The notes beneath the pieces were generated by a model. It saw only the letters and a list, made by a program, of their open reading frames with translations. It was not told where the DNA came from and searched no databases. Made by a program: the position numbers and the translations under genes. Positions 35,433 through 44,029 of a stretch of DNA of 62,339 nt are shown here, piece after piece; the first letter of the stretch is position 1; each line of letters opens with the position of its first letter. This DNA comes from Candidatus Borkfalkia stercoripullorum (GTDB taxonomy: Bacteria; Bacillota; Clostridia; Christensenellales; Borkfalkiaceae), in the NCBI GenBank assembly GCA_019119395.1, contig DWXC01000023.1, positions 1-62,339 on the forward strand, in the 5' to 3' direction.

Positions 35433-35813
35433 TCAGTTTTTCTTGCTCTTCGGGCGGAAGATCAGGGCGAAAACAAAAGAGAAGATCACCGCCGCCGTGA
35501 CGCCCGCGCTCGCCGCGGCGAGCGGGCCGGTCAGCGCATAGAACAGCCCCTTTTCCGCGCCGCGGATCCCGCCCCGCGCGAGAAGATACCCGAACCCGGA
35601 TATCGGCACGGTCGCGCCCGCGCCCGCGAACTGCACGATATAGTCGTACAGGCCGAGCGCTTCGAGAACGACGCCCGAAAGCATGAAAATGACCAGGATC
35701 CTGCCCGCCGTCAGTTTGGTCTTGTTGATGACGATCTGCGCGATCGTGCAGATCGCGCCCCCGACGGCGAACGCCTTGACGAACATCAAAAGGATACCGA
35801 CGTATTTTTCCAT
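35433..35813 (-). CDS. spoVAE: SpoVAE-type stage V sporulation membrane protein
   Basis: 126 residues, about four membrane segments, with the SpoVAE/SpoVAC-family signature GAGATVPISGFGYLLARG (about 60-77). SpoVA proteins form the channel that moves dipicolinic acid-Ca2+ into and out of spores. The start at ATG 35813 shares one base with the SpoVAD stop (TAATG) and has GAGGGGG upstream; an upstream in-frame start at 35858 was rejected. The usual spoVAC gene is not upstream of this pair here. Confidence 0.9.
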   Translation of the reverse strand: MEKYVGILLMFVKAFAVGGAICTIAQIVINKTKLTAGRILVIFMLSGVVLEALGLYDYIVQFAGAGATVPISGFGYLLARGGIRGAEKGLFYALTGPLAAASAGVTAAVIFSFVFALIFRPKSKKN

Positions 35814-36820
35814 TACATTTCCCCCTCGTTTTCGATCGAAACGGCGTGCGAAACGCACGGGATGGTCTCACCCTGCCCCGATGATACGGTGGAAAGGAGC
35901 GCGCCCGTCGCCGCGAACAGTATACGGCGGACACCGCCGCCGCCCGTCAGCTTGTCGTAAATATACGAATTCATGACAGCCGCGCTGCACCCCGCGCCGC
36001 TGCCGCCCTGAAATTCGTCCTCGATGACTTTGTAGACGATCTCGCCGCAGTCCACGTGATTGGCGGTGATGTCCGCACCCTTTTCCCAGACGAGATCTTT
36101 GACGATGCGGCTTCCGAGCGCGCCGAGATCGCCCGTCACGATGAGATCGTAATAAGACGGTTCCCGCCCCGTGTCGCGCAGGTGCGCCAGAATGGTATCC
36201 GCCGCGGCGGGAGCCATCGCCGCGCCCATGTTGTTGACGTCGGAAACGCCGAAATCCACCACCTTCCCCACCGTTGCCGACGTGATGCACGGCCCCGCGC
36301 CCTTGCGGGAAATGACCGCCGCCCCCGCGCCCGTGACCGTCCACTGCGACTGCGGCGGGCGGGTCGTGCCCTGTTCGAGCGGAAAGCGGTACTGCCGCTC
36401 GGCGGAAGCAAAGTGGCTGCCCGTCGCCGCGACGGCGTACTGCACGTACCCCGCGTCCGCGAGCGCCGCGCCGAGCAGGTATCCCTCGCTCATCGTCGAA
36501 CACGCGCTGTAAATGCCCAAAAACGGGATGCCTACCTCGCGAGCGGTAAAACTTGCCGAAATGATCTGATTGAGCAGGTCGCCCGAAATGAACACGTCCA
36601 CCTTTTCGGGGGTAAGGCCCGCCTTCGCGATGCACTTCTGCGCCGCGTAAAGGAGCATTTTCCGTTCGGCGCGCTCGAACGTCTTTTCGCCGAACATATC
36701 GTCGGACAGGGCGACGTCGACGTATTCGCCCAGTATGCCCGCGCACTCCTTCGGCCCGGCGACCGCGGCCGCGGAAACGATCTTCGGCTTGTTCTTAAAA
36801 AAAATCGTCTGACCCAACAT
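35813..36820 (-). CDS. spoVAD: Stage V sporulation protein AD
   Basis: 335 residues with the thiolase-like fold of SpoVAD, which binds dipicolinic acid in the SpoVA complex. Seen: VAGPKECAGILGEYVD near 20-35, the Cys-containing SACSTMSEGYLLGAAL near 105-120, TGAGAAVISRKG near 162, DFGVSDVNNMGAAMAPAAADT near 189-209, and the C-terminal GGSGAGCSAAVMNSYI. Length is typical. The ribosome binding site is weak. A possible sigma-G-like promoter (TAATATG near 36897-36903 and CATACCG at 36873-36879) lies upstream but does not fit well. Confidence 0.95.
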   Translation of the reverse strand: MLGQTIFFKNKPKIVSAAAVAGPKECAGILGEYVDVALSDDMFGEKTFERAERKMLLYAAQKCIAKAGLTPEKVDVFISGDLLNQIISASFTAREVGIPFLGIYSACSTMSEGYLLGAALADAGYVQYAVAATGSHFASAERQYRFPLEQGTTRPPQSQWTVTGAGAAVISRKGAGPCITSATVGKVVDFGVSDVNNMGAAMAPAAADTILAHLRDTGREPSYYDLIVTGDLGALGSRIVKDLVWEKGADITANHVDCGEIVYKVIEDEFQGGSGAGCSAAVMNSYIYDKLTGGGGVRRILFAATGALLSTVSSGQGETIPCVSHAVSIENEGEM

Positions 36821-36935
36821 TACATCATGCAGTTTGCGCGCCCCTCTTTTTTTTTATGCGTCCCGCGCCCTTCGGTATGAGCCGGGCAAAAACGGGGCAT
36901 ATTAAAGGCAACAAAAATTGCAAGGAGGCTCTTTT

Positions 36936-37067
36936 ATGCCGAAAAAGAAAAAAGCCAAAGTGCGCACGCTTACGGATGAACAATACAACGATTATCTGAT
37001 GGCGCTCAAAGACGAACGCCCGACCATGCTCATCGACGAAAACGGAAAAAGACGCCCTCAAAAATGA
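36936..37067 (+). CDS. Small basic protein, 43 aa
   Basis: A strong AAGGAGG precedes ATG 36936, and the frame codes for 43 residues: a lysine-rich start (MPKKKKAKVRTLTDEQ), a helix-like middle and LIDENGKRRPQK at the end. No family recognised. A good terminator follows the stop, so it is probably a real monocistronic gene. It is divergent from spoVAD and convergent with mgtA. Confidence 0.65.
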   Translation: MPKKKKAKVRTLTDEQYNDYLMALKDERPTMLIDENGKRRPQK

Positions 37068-37084
37068 CCCGGCCGAACGAAAAA

Positions 37085-37119
37085 GCACCCCGCGCTTGAG
37101 CGCGGGGTGCGATTTTTTT
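37085..37119 (+). terminator. Bidirectional terminator, small gene and mgtA
   Basis: 11-bp stem GCACCCCGCGC/GCGCGGGGTGC with loop TTGA and seven T on the plus strand; the minus strand also ends in five T. It serves the 43-residue gene and, from the other side, mgtA. Confidence 0.9.
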
Positions 37120-37159
37120 GCCGGGTGAATTCATCTGCCGGAATGCGTTCCGCAAAAAG

Positions 37160-39865
37160 TCATATGAGTTCTTTATACCGGCGCACGTACAGTTTTTTCG
37201 CGAGCGTGGAAAGCGCCATGTACCCGGCGACCACCGCCGCGAGCAGCGCGAAACAGACCGCGGGGAGCGGACAGAGCCCCACCGCCGCCCCCGCGGGCGT
37301 GTACGGCACCGCGGTCAGCAGCGCGATCCCGCCGAACAGGAAGAGGCATACGGGAAGGGAAGCGCGGCTTCCGGCGAAGGGAAACTTTTTGCTCCTGAGC
37401 ATGAGGATGACGAGCGACTGCGTGAAGATGGACTCGACGAACCAACCCGTCTGAAAGAGGGAGACGAACCGTTCGCGCGCCGCCGCGGATGCGGCGGCGT
37501 AAGCCGAACCGACCGCCGCCGGACAGATCATGAAATACAGAATCGCATACGTGACGATATCGAAGAGCGAACTGACCGGCCCGAAGCAGAGCATGAACCT
37601 CGTGACCGAACGGGCATCCCACACGGCGGGCTTTTCGAGAGCGTCCGAATCGGCGTTGTCCCACGGGATCGCCGTGCAGGAGAGGTCGTACACGAGATTG
37701 AGCAAAATCAGCTGTACCGACAACATCGGCATGAACGGCAGGAACGCGCTTGCGACGAGCACGGAAAGCATGTTGCCGAAGTTGGACGAGGCGGTGATCT
37801 TGATATATTTCATCATGTTGGCGTACGTCTTTCTTCCCTCGACGACACCGTCGGCGACGACGGTCAGGTCTTTTTCCAAAAGGACGATGCCCGCCGACTC
37901 TTTGGCGATATCCACCGCCGTGTCAACGGAAATGCCCACGTCCGCCGCGCGCATGGCGGGCGCGTCGTTGATGCCGTCGCCCATGTATCCGACGACGTGA
38001 CCTTTGGCACGCAAAGCGCGCACGACCCTCTCTTTTTGAGCGGGAGACAGCTTTGCGAACACCGTCGCTTCCTCCGCCGCCATTGCGAGCTGTTCGTCGT
38101 TCATCTCTTCCAGATCGCTCCCTAAAAGGATGCGTTCGCCCGAAAGCCCCACTTTGCGGCACACGCACGCGGTGACCTTTTCGTTGTCGCCCGTGAGTAT
38201 TTTGACGGAAACGCCCAGCCCGTGCAGCCGTTCGACGGCCTTTGCCGTCGTCTCCTTGGGCGGGTCGAGAAAAGCGAGGTAGCCGATGAGCGTCATTTCG
38301 CGCTCGTCCGAAACGGAGACCTGCGCGCCCGCGCCGAGCGCCTTTTCCGCCACGGCAAGCACGCGCATGCCCTGTCGGTTGAGTTCGTCCGCCCGCGCGC
38401 GCACCGCGTTTTTGAGTTCCCCCGAAAGGGGACGGATCTCCCCGCCAACCCTGGCAAAGGCGGACGCGGCGAGCATTTCTTCCACCGCGCCCTTGGTGAT
38501 GAGGATGTTTTCCGAACCCTTTTCCACGGCGACGCTCATCCTGCGGCGCTCGAAATCGAAGGGGATCTCGTCCGTCTTGCGGAAGCATTCGAACGAGCCG
38601 CGCGCGATCTCTCCGCGCCCGCAAAGTTCGTGCGTGCGCTCTATGACGGCTACGTCCATGAGATTTTTCAACCCCGTCTGATAATTGCTGTTCAGATAAG
38701 CGCGCGCGAGTACGCTTGCGTCCTCTTCCCCTTCCACGTTCAGGTGCATTTCGAGCACGACCTTATCCTGCGTGAGCGTGCCCGTCTTGTCCGTGCAGAG
38801 GATGTCCATAGAACCGAGATCCTGGATCGCGTTCATGTTTTTGACGATGACCTTTTTGCGGGAAAGGGCGAGAGCGCCCTTTGCCAAACAAGCGGTCACG
38901 ATCATCGGGAGCATCTCGGGCGTGAGCCCGACCGCGATGCTGACCGCAAACAAAACGGCGTTCAGCCAGTCGCCCTTCGTCAGCCCGTTGATGAGGAGCA
39001 CGACGGGCGTCATGGCGAGCATAAAGCCGATCAGGATGTGCGATACCGACCCGACGCCCTTTTCGAAGGCCGTCTTTTCCGGCTTTTGCGCGAGCGACTT
39101 CGCCGCGCGGCCGAATTCCGTATCCGCGCCCGTCGCGACGACCGCGCCCGCGCCGCTTCCGCTCACGACGTTCGTTCCCATAAACGCGAGACAGGCGCAG
39201 GAAGTGAGCGCGGTCCCCGCCGCCGCGGGAGCGCCTTTTTTTTCCTCGGGCACGCTTTCGCCCGTAAGGGACGACTGCGCCACGAACAGGTCTTTCGCGG
39301 ATAAAATGCGCAGATCCGCGGGGATCATGTCGCCGGCGGAAAGATACACGATATCCCCGACGGTGAGTTCGGACACGGGGATCTCCCCGCGCTTCTCCCC
39401 TTTGCGGGAAACGCAGGCCGTCGTAGAGATCATGGACATCAGTTTATCCGCCGCCGCTCCGCTCTTCGCCTCCTGCACGAAGCGCAGCGTGCCCGATACG
39501 GCGACCATAGCGCAGATGACGGCGACCGTGACGTAATTTCTTTCGCCCGCGGCCGCAAACACGATGTCCGTCAGCACGGAAACGATCGCCAGCGCGAGCA
39601 GGATGAGGGTAAAAGGATTGACGAACGCGCCGAAAACGCGCGCCGCGATCCCCTTCTTTTTTCCCGAAGGGAGCACGTTTTCCCCGAAGCGTTCCCGCCG
39701 TTTTTCCGCCTCCGCCGCCGCAATGCCTTCGGCGGAAGTTTCCAAAAGGGCGTAAACCTCTTCTTCGGGCAGCTCCGCCGCTTTGCGGAGCCTTTCTTTC
39801 GCCTCCGCAGCGCGGGAAATGCTCTCCGCCATGCGGGAGAGATAAGTCTTTTTGATTTTTGCCAT
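37160..39865 (-). CDS. mgtA: Mg2+-importing P-type ATPase
   Basis: 901 residues of a P3B ATPase that imports Mg2+ across the cytoplasmic membrane. Seen: SSLTGESVPEEK (actuator domain), phosphorylation motif CTDKTGTLT with Asp359, KTGDN-like LTGDNEKVTA, GDGINDAPAMR, and the C-terminal LVYDLSCTAIPWDNAD typical of MgtA/MgtB. The ATG at 39865 has a perfect AAGGAGGTG upstream. It is preceded by an M-box riboswitch, a terminator and a 27-residue leader ORF, so Mg2+ should repress its expression. Confidence 0.96.
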   Translation of the reverse strand: MAKIKKTYLSRMAESISRAAEAKERLRKAAELPEEEVYALLETSAEGIAAAEAEKRRERFGENVLPSGKKKGIAARVFGAFVNPFTLILLALAIVSVLTDIVFAAAGERNYVTVAVICAMVAVSGTLRFVQEAKSGAAADKLMSMISTTACVSRKGEKRGEIPVSELTVGDIVYLSAGDMIPADLRILSAKDLFVAQSSLTGESVPEEKKGAPAAAGTALTSCACLAFMGTNVVSGSGAGAVVATGADTEFGRAAKSLAQKPEKTAFEKGVGSVSHILIGFMLAMTPVVLLINGLTKGDWLNAVLFAVSIAVGLTPEMLPMIVTACLAKGALALSRKKVIVKNMNAIQDLGSMDILCTDKTGTLTQDKVVLEMHLNVEGEEDASVLARAYLNSNYQTGLKNLMDVAVIERTHELCGRGEIARGSFECFRKTDEIPFDFERRRMSVAVEKGSENILITKGAVEEMLAASAFARVGGEIRPLSGELKNAVRARADELNRQGMRVLAVAEKALGAGAQVSVSDEREMTLIGYLAFLDPPKETTAKAVERLHGLGVSVKILTGDNEKVTACVCRKVGLSGERILLGSDLEEMNDEQLAMAAEEATVFAKLSPAQKERVVRALRAKGHVVGYMGDGINDAPAMRAADVGISVDTAVDIAKESAGIVLLEKDLTVVADGVVEGRKTYANMMKYIKITASSNFGNMLSVLVASAFLPFMPMLSVQLILLNLVYDLSCTAIPWDNADSDALEKPAVWDARSVTRFMLCFGPVSSLFDIVTYAILYFMICPAAVGSAYAAASAAARERFVSLFQTGWFVESIFTQSLVILMLRSKKFPFAGSRASLPVCLFLFGGIALLTAVPYTPAGAAVGLCPLPAVCFALLAAVVAGYMALSTLAKKLYVRRYKELI

Positions 39866-39918
39866 AGCACACCTCCTTCGAATTGCGTTCGAAGCGGGGC
39901 TGCCGAAAACCTCGGTTT

Positions 39919-40002
39919 TTAAGGGCACGCGGAAAGACGGACTGCGCCCGTTTTAGCCGCACGCGAAATTTTCCGGCTTCGGCTGCCGCTGCTTTCGTCC
40001 AT
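39919..40002 (-). CDS. Short leader ORF upstream of mgtA, 27 aa
   Basis: A 27-codon ORF begins with ATG 40002 behind a strong AGGAGG (spacing about 11 nt), and its stop is 53 nt before mgtA. The product is Ser/Arg/Lys-rich (MDESSGSRSRKISRAAKTG...). It lies after the M-box terminator and before the mgtA ribosome binding site. Its position recalls Mg2+-sensing leader peptides such as MgtL of enterobacteria, but the sequence is unlike MgtL (no Pro codon run). A spurious ORF is possible. Confidence 0.4.
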   Translation of the reverse strand: MDESSGSRSRKISRAAKTGAVRLSACP

Positions 40003-40029
40003 TTTTCCGAATCCTCCTGAAAATTTTTT

Positions 40030-40070
40030 GCAAAAAGAAATCCCCGCGCGCCCGAACGGCGCGCGGGGAT
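40030..40070 (-). terminator. M-box expression-platform terminator
   Basis: A 13-bp GC-rich stem ATCCCCGCGCGCC/GGCGCGCGGGGAT with a 5-nt loop, followed on the minus strand by TTCTTTTTGC. It directly follows the M-box aptamer. Confidence 0.85.
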
Positions 40071-40074
40071 GAAA

Positions 40075-40255
40075 GTGCAATATTCCCGCCTGCAAATACC
40101 GTTTGAGCTTTGACTTCGCGGGGCGGTGAAGCTGTGTTATGCCGCGCCTTGTTTTTCGACGCGGCCTGTTCAAACCTGCGCGCGATGTCTCCATCGCTTT
40201 GCGGCAACAGCCCGTATCCCCGTAGTAGCCTTACTTACCGGATATTCTTTTTACG
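40075..40255 (-). promoter_or_regulatory. M-box (ykoK) Mg2+ riboswitch of mgtA
   Basis: The minus-strand RNA holds the M-box core: GGTAAGTAAGGCTACTACGGGGATACGG at about 40211-40240, then CTGTTGCCG, GATGGAGACATC, AACAGG and, at the 3' side, AAAGCTC near 40105-40112 and CGGTATT, which can pair with AATA-CCG at the 5' end. This matches the consensus motif gGTgAGGCTcCTa...GATAC...CTGCTGCC. When Mg2+ is bound, the terminator forms and mgtA is off. Confidence 0.85.
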
Positions 40256-40260
40256 CTGAC

Positions 40261-40289
40261 ATTATAACCCGTAAAGGCAGGTTTGTCAA
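40261..40289 (-). promoter_or_regulatory. Promoter of the mgtA riboswitch transcript
   Basis: Perfect TTGACA (40284-40289), 17 nt, TATAAT (40261-40266), starting just before the M-box. Confidence 0.9.
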
Positions 40290-40328
40290 GCCTGCGGGCA
40301 AAAATTTTTCAATTTTGTTTTCCCTGTT

Positions 40329-42128
40329 TCAATCCGTTTTGCTCTCCGAACGGGCAAACTGGGAATTGTACAGGTCGAAATAAAAGCCCTTCTTTTGCAT
40401 GAGCTCGGCGTGCGTCCCCTGCTCGATGACCGACCCGTGGTTCATGACCAGAATGAGGTCTGCGTCGAGTATGGTGGAAAGGCGGTGCGCAACGATGAAG
40501 CTCGTTCTGCCCCGCATGATCTTGCGGAACGCCTTTTGGATGCGCATCTCCGTCATCGTGTCGATATTGCTGGTCGCCTCGTCGAGAATGAGCATGGGCG
40601 GGTCGACGAGCATCACCCGCGCGATGCAGAGAAGCTGCTTTTCCCCCTGGGAAATGTTCACGCTGCCCGAAAGCACCGTATCGTAGCCGTGTTCGAGGTT
40701 GCCGATGAAAAAGTCGCAGTACGCCGCCTTTGCCGCCGCCTCGATCTCTTCCCGCGAAGCGTGCTCCGCGCCGTAAGCGATGTTGTACGCGACCGTTTCG
40801 TTCAGAAGAAAACTCTCCTGCAACACCATGCCGAACAGTTTCCTGTATTCGTCCAGCGGGATGTCGCGTATATCGGTGCCGTCCACGGTGATCCTGCCCC
40901 CGTCCAGATCGTAAAAGCGCATCAGGAGATTGATGAGCGTCGTTTTTCCGCAGCCCGTAGGGCCGACGATGGCGATCTTGCTGCCCGCCTTGACCGAAAC
41001 GTTCAGGTTTTCGATGAGCGGCTTTTCGGGAGAATAGGAAAAATACGCGCCCTCGATCTCCACGTCGCCGCGGCACTTTTCGATATGCCGCGTCCCCTCC
41101 GTGCGCTCGCCGGGTTCGTCGATGACTTCGAACACGCGCGCCGCGGACGCGAAAGCGTTCTGCAACTGGGTCACCACGTTGGAGATCTCGTTGAACGGCT
41201 TCGTGTATTGGTTGGCGTAACTCAAAAAGACGGAAAGTTTGCCGACGGTGAATACCCCGAGGGACACGGCGCCGAGCGTCAGTTCCCCGCCTCCGCTCAT
41301 GATGCAGAACACAGAGCCGAGCACCCCGACGAACGCCGTGATGACCGCGTTGACGAAGCGCGTGCTGGGGTTCGTGAGCGCGGATGCGTATTGGGCGCGC
41401 CAGCCGATCTCGTTGAGGCGGGCGTTGATCGCCTCGAATTTCTTTTCGGAATACTCCTCTTCGTTGAACAAAATGACCGTTTTCTGCCCGCCGAACATCT
41501 CCTTCGTGTGCGCGGTCAGCTCGCCCTGGATGCGCATCTGCTTCTGAAAGAGTCTGAAAGTCCGCTTTGTGATGACCGCCGCCACGAACAGCGACAGCGG
41601 CGTGAGCACGACGACCACGAGCGCGATGATGTAGTTGACGACGAACATCACGACGAGGGTCGCAAGGATGGTCATGACGCCCGTGAACAGCTGCGCCGCG
41701 CCCTGCAAAAGCCCGTCGGTGATGACGTCGACGTCGTTTACGACGCGGCTCATCACGTCGCCCTGGGCGTGCGTGTCCACATATTTCACTGCGGCGGAAG
41801 TCAGTTTTTCGAAAGCGTCGCGCCTGAGATCCCGCACGAGTTTATAACAGAGGCTGTTGACGCAGTTGTTGAGCAGCTTCTGCGACGCCGCGCCGAGCAG
41901 GACGCTCGCCGAGAAACAGCCGACCATGATATAGACCGCGGAAAAGTCCACCCTGCCCGCGCCGAGCATCGCGTCGATCGCCTCGCCGTAAAGGACGGGG
42001 CCGATCAGCGTGAACGCGACGTAGAATATGCTGAATATGACCGCCCCGACGACGTATCCTTTATACGGGCGGATGTATGCCGTGAGCCGTTTTACCAGCC
42101 CTTTTTGCAGTTTTTTCGTTCCTTTCAT
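40329..42128 (-). CDS. ABC exporter half-transporter, second gene of pair
   Basis: 599 residues: six membrane helices (about 20-310) and an ATPase with Walker A VGPTGCGKTT, Q-loop VLQES, signature ISQGEKQLL (a degenerate LSGGQ), Walker B MLILDEATSNID and H-loop VAHRLS. The degenerate signature suggests this half forms a heterodimer. It overlaps the partner gene by 4 nt (ATGA). The substrate is unknown; multidrug or lipid export is the usual role of this class. Confidence 0.92.
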   Translation of the reverse strand: MKGTKKLQKGLVKRLTAYIRPYKGYVVGAVIFSIFYVAFTLIGPVLYGEAIDAMLGAGRVDFSAVYIMVGCFSASVLLGAASQKLLNNCVNSLCYKLVRDLRRDAFEKLTSAAVKYVDTHAQGDVMSRVVNDVDVITDGLLQGAAQLFTGVMTILATLVVMFVVNYIIALVVVVLTPLSLFVAAVITKRTFRLFQKQMRIQGELTAHTKEMFGGQKTVILFNEEEYSEKKFEAINARLNEIGWRAQYASALTNPSTRFVNAVITAFVGVLGSVFCIMSGGGELTLGAVSLGVFTVGKLSVFLSYANQYTKPFNEISNVVTQLQNAFASAARVFEVIDEPGERTEGTRHIEKCRGDVEIEGAYFSYSPEKPLIENLNVSVKAGSKIAIVGPTGCGKTTLINLLMRFYDLDGGRITVDGTDIRDIPLDEYRKLFGMVLQESFLLNETVAYNIAYGAEHASREEIEAAAKAAYCDFFIGNLEHGYDTVLSGSVNISQGEKQLLCIARVMLVDPPMLILDEATSNIDTMTEMRIQKAFRKIMRGRTSFIVAHRLSTILDADLILVMNHGSVIEQGTHAELMQKKGFYFDLYNSQFARSESKTD

Positions 42129-43840
42129 GCTTCCGCCCTCGTCTGCGAATCGCAGATCTCACGATACAGCGGGCAGGTTTCGTACAACTCGCCGTGTTTG
42201 CCCGCGCCTGCGATCTTTCCGTCCTCGAGAACGAAGATCTTATCCGCGTTCATGAGGGAAGAGGCGCGCTGGGAGATGAGAATGGTCGTCGTGTTTTCGA
42301 GCGCGGCGATGTTTGCGCGCACCCGCGCGTCGGTGGCGAAGTCGAGCGCGGAACAGCTGTCGTCCAAAATGAGTATTTCGGGCTTCGCCGCAACGGCGCG
42401 CGCGATGGTCAGCCGCTGCCTTTGCCCGCCCGAAAAATTCCTGCCGCCCTCGGCGACCCTTTCGTCCAGCCCCGCCTTTTCGTATACGAAATCGTAGGCG
42501 CACGCCGTTTTGAGCGCTTCGTCGAACTCTTTATCCGTCGCCTTGTCGTTGCCCCAAAAGAGGTTGGAACGCACCGTGCCCGAAAACAGCGAGGCGTTCT
42601 GCGGCACCACGCCGAACAAAAAGCGCAGATCTTTCAGCGAATATTCGCGCACATCCCTGCCGAACACTTTCACCTCGCCCACCGTCGCGTCGTACAGGCG
42701 GGGAAGGAGATTGACGAGGGTGGATTTTCCGCTGCCCGTGCCGCCGATGATGCCCACCGTCTGCCCCCGCTCTATCGAAAGGGAGACGCCGCGCAGGGAA
42801 TATTTGTCCGTGCCGGCATAAGAGAAGCTCACGTTTTTCATTTCCACGGCGGACGCGGAAAAATCGGGTTCGCAGCCCGCGCCGTCGGCAAGGCAGGAAC
42901 GCATGTCGAAAACCTCGCTCACACGGTGCATGGACGCGTTCGCCTTGGTAAAGAGGGAAACGAGGTTTGAAATGACGATCATCGCGTTGAGGATCTGCGT
43001 CATGTAATTGATGATCGCTATGATGTCGCCGCTCGAAAGCCGCCCCGCATTGACCTGAAAGCCGCTCAAAAGCAAGATCACCGCGACGCCGAAGTTCACA
43101 ACGGCGTAGGTAAGCGGATTGAGCCATGCGGAAATTTTACCGATGACGATGGAATTTGCAAGCATGTCGTCGGCGGCTTTGCCGAAACGGGCGCGCTCCT
43201 TCTCCCTGTTGGAAAAGGCGCGCACGACGCGCGCACCTTCCAGGTTTTCGTTGGTGATCTGGGTGAGGCGGTCGAGTTTTCGCTGGTTTTTGGAATAATA
43301 CGGCACGCTTTTCTTCATGATGACCCACAAGACGAGCGCGACGAGCACGGACGCCGCCGTGACGATCAGCCCGATCTTCCAGTCGAGGATCAGGCACAGG
43401 ATGACCGACCCGATTGCGATAAACGGCGAGCGCACGACGAGCCGTATGGTCATGGCGACGGCGCTCTGCATCTGCGTGACGTCGTTGGTGACGCGCGTCA
43501 CGAGCGACGCCGCACCGATCTTATCGATCTCCCGGTAAGACAGCGTGTCGATATGTTTGAAAAGCGCGTTCCGCACGTTCGTACCGAAGCCCTGCGAGGC
43601 GATGGACGCGCTCCTTTGGCAGAAAAGCGCGCACCCGAATCCGACCGCGCCCATCGCGAGCATGAGCGCGCCGCCCCACAGCACATAGCTGTAATCTCCG
43701 CCCGCGACGCCCACGTCGATGATGTTCGCCATGACGACGGGGACGAGCAGTTCCAGAAGCGCTTCGAACCACTTGGAAAGCGCGCCGAGGATACAGGACG
43801 CCCTGTACTTTTTGAGATAGGGAAGATACCTTTTGATCAC
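42125..43840 (-). CDS. ABC exporter half-transporter, first gene of pair
   Basis: 571 residues, same architecture as its partner: six membrane segments and a C-terminal ATPase with Walker A IGGTGSGKSTL, VPQNASL, signature FSGGQRQRL and Walker B LILDDSCSALD, in which the catalytic Glu is Asp. So one composite ATP site of the heterodimer may be non-hydrolysing, a known pattern for TM287/288-like exporters. The start codon is GTG at 43840. Confidence 0.92.
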   Translation of the reverse strand: MIKRYLPYLKKYRASCILGALSKWFEALLELLVPVVMANIIDVGVAGGDYSYVLWGGALMLAMGAVGFGCALFCQRSASIASQGFGTNVRNALFKHIDTLSYREIDKIGAASLVTRVTNDVTQMQSAVAMTIRLVVRSPFIAIGSVILCLILDWKIGLIVTAASVLVALVLWVIMKKSVPYYSKNQRKLDRLTQITNENLEGARVVRAFSNREKERARFGKAADDMLANSIVIGKISAWLNPLTYAVVNFGVAVILLLSGFQVNAGRLSSGDIIAIINYMTQILNAMIVISNLVSLFTKANASMHRVSEVFDMRSCLADGAGCEPDFSASAVEMKNVSFSYAGTDKYSLRGVSLSIERGQTVGIIGGTGSGKSTLVNLLPRLYDATVGEVKVFGRDVREYSLKDLRFLFGVVPQNASLFSGTVRSNLFWGNDKATDKEFDEALKTACAYDFVYEKAGLDERVAEGGRNFSGGQRQRLTIARAVAAKPEILILDDSCSALDFATDARVRANIAALENTTTILISQRASSLMNADKIFVLEDGKIAGAGKHGELYETCPLYREICDSQTRAEA

Positions 43841-43874
43841 TTTGTTACTCTCTCAAAACATTCTTTACCGTATT

Positions 43875-43903
43875 ATTATAAGCGGAAACGCGATTTTAAG
43901 CAA
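43875..43903 (-). promoter_or_regulatory. Promoter of the ABC exporter pair
   Basis: TTGCTT (43898-43903), 17 nt, TATAAT (43875-43880) upstream of GTG 43840. Confidence 0.65.
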
Positions 43904-44029
43904 GCGAAAAGCCGAACGGCGGGCGATGTTTTCCGTTTTTGGAAAAATTTTTCAGAATCGGCGGCCGAACGCGCATAAACGGAAACCTTATGCGCAAACT
44001 GACGATATCCCAATAAGAGGAGGATCGTT

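Noticed and set aside
39953..40207. Frames inside the mgtA leader region
   Set aside because: They read through the M-box and its terminator; only the 27-codon ORF has a strong RBS.
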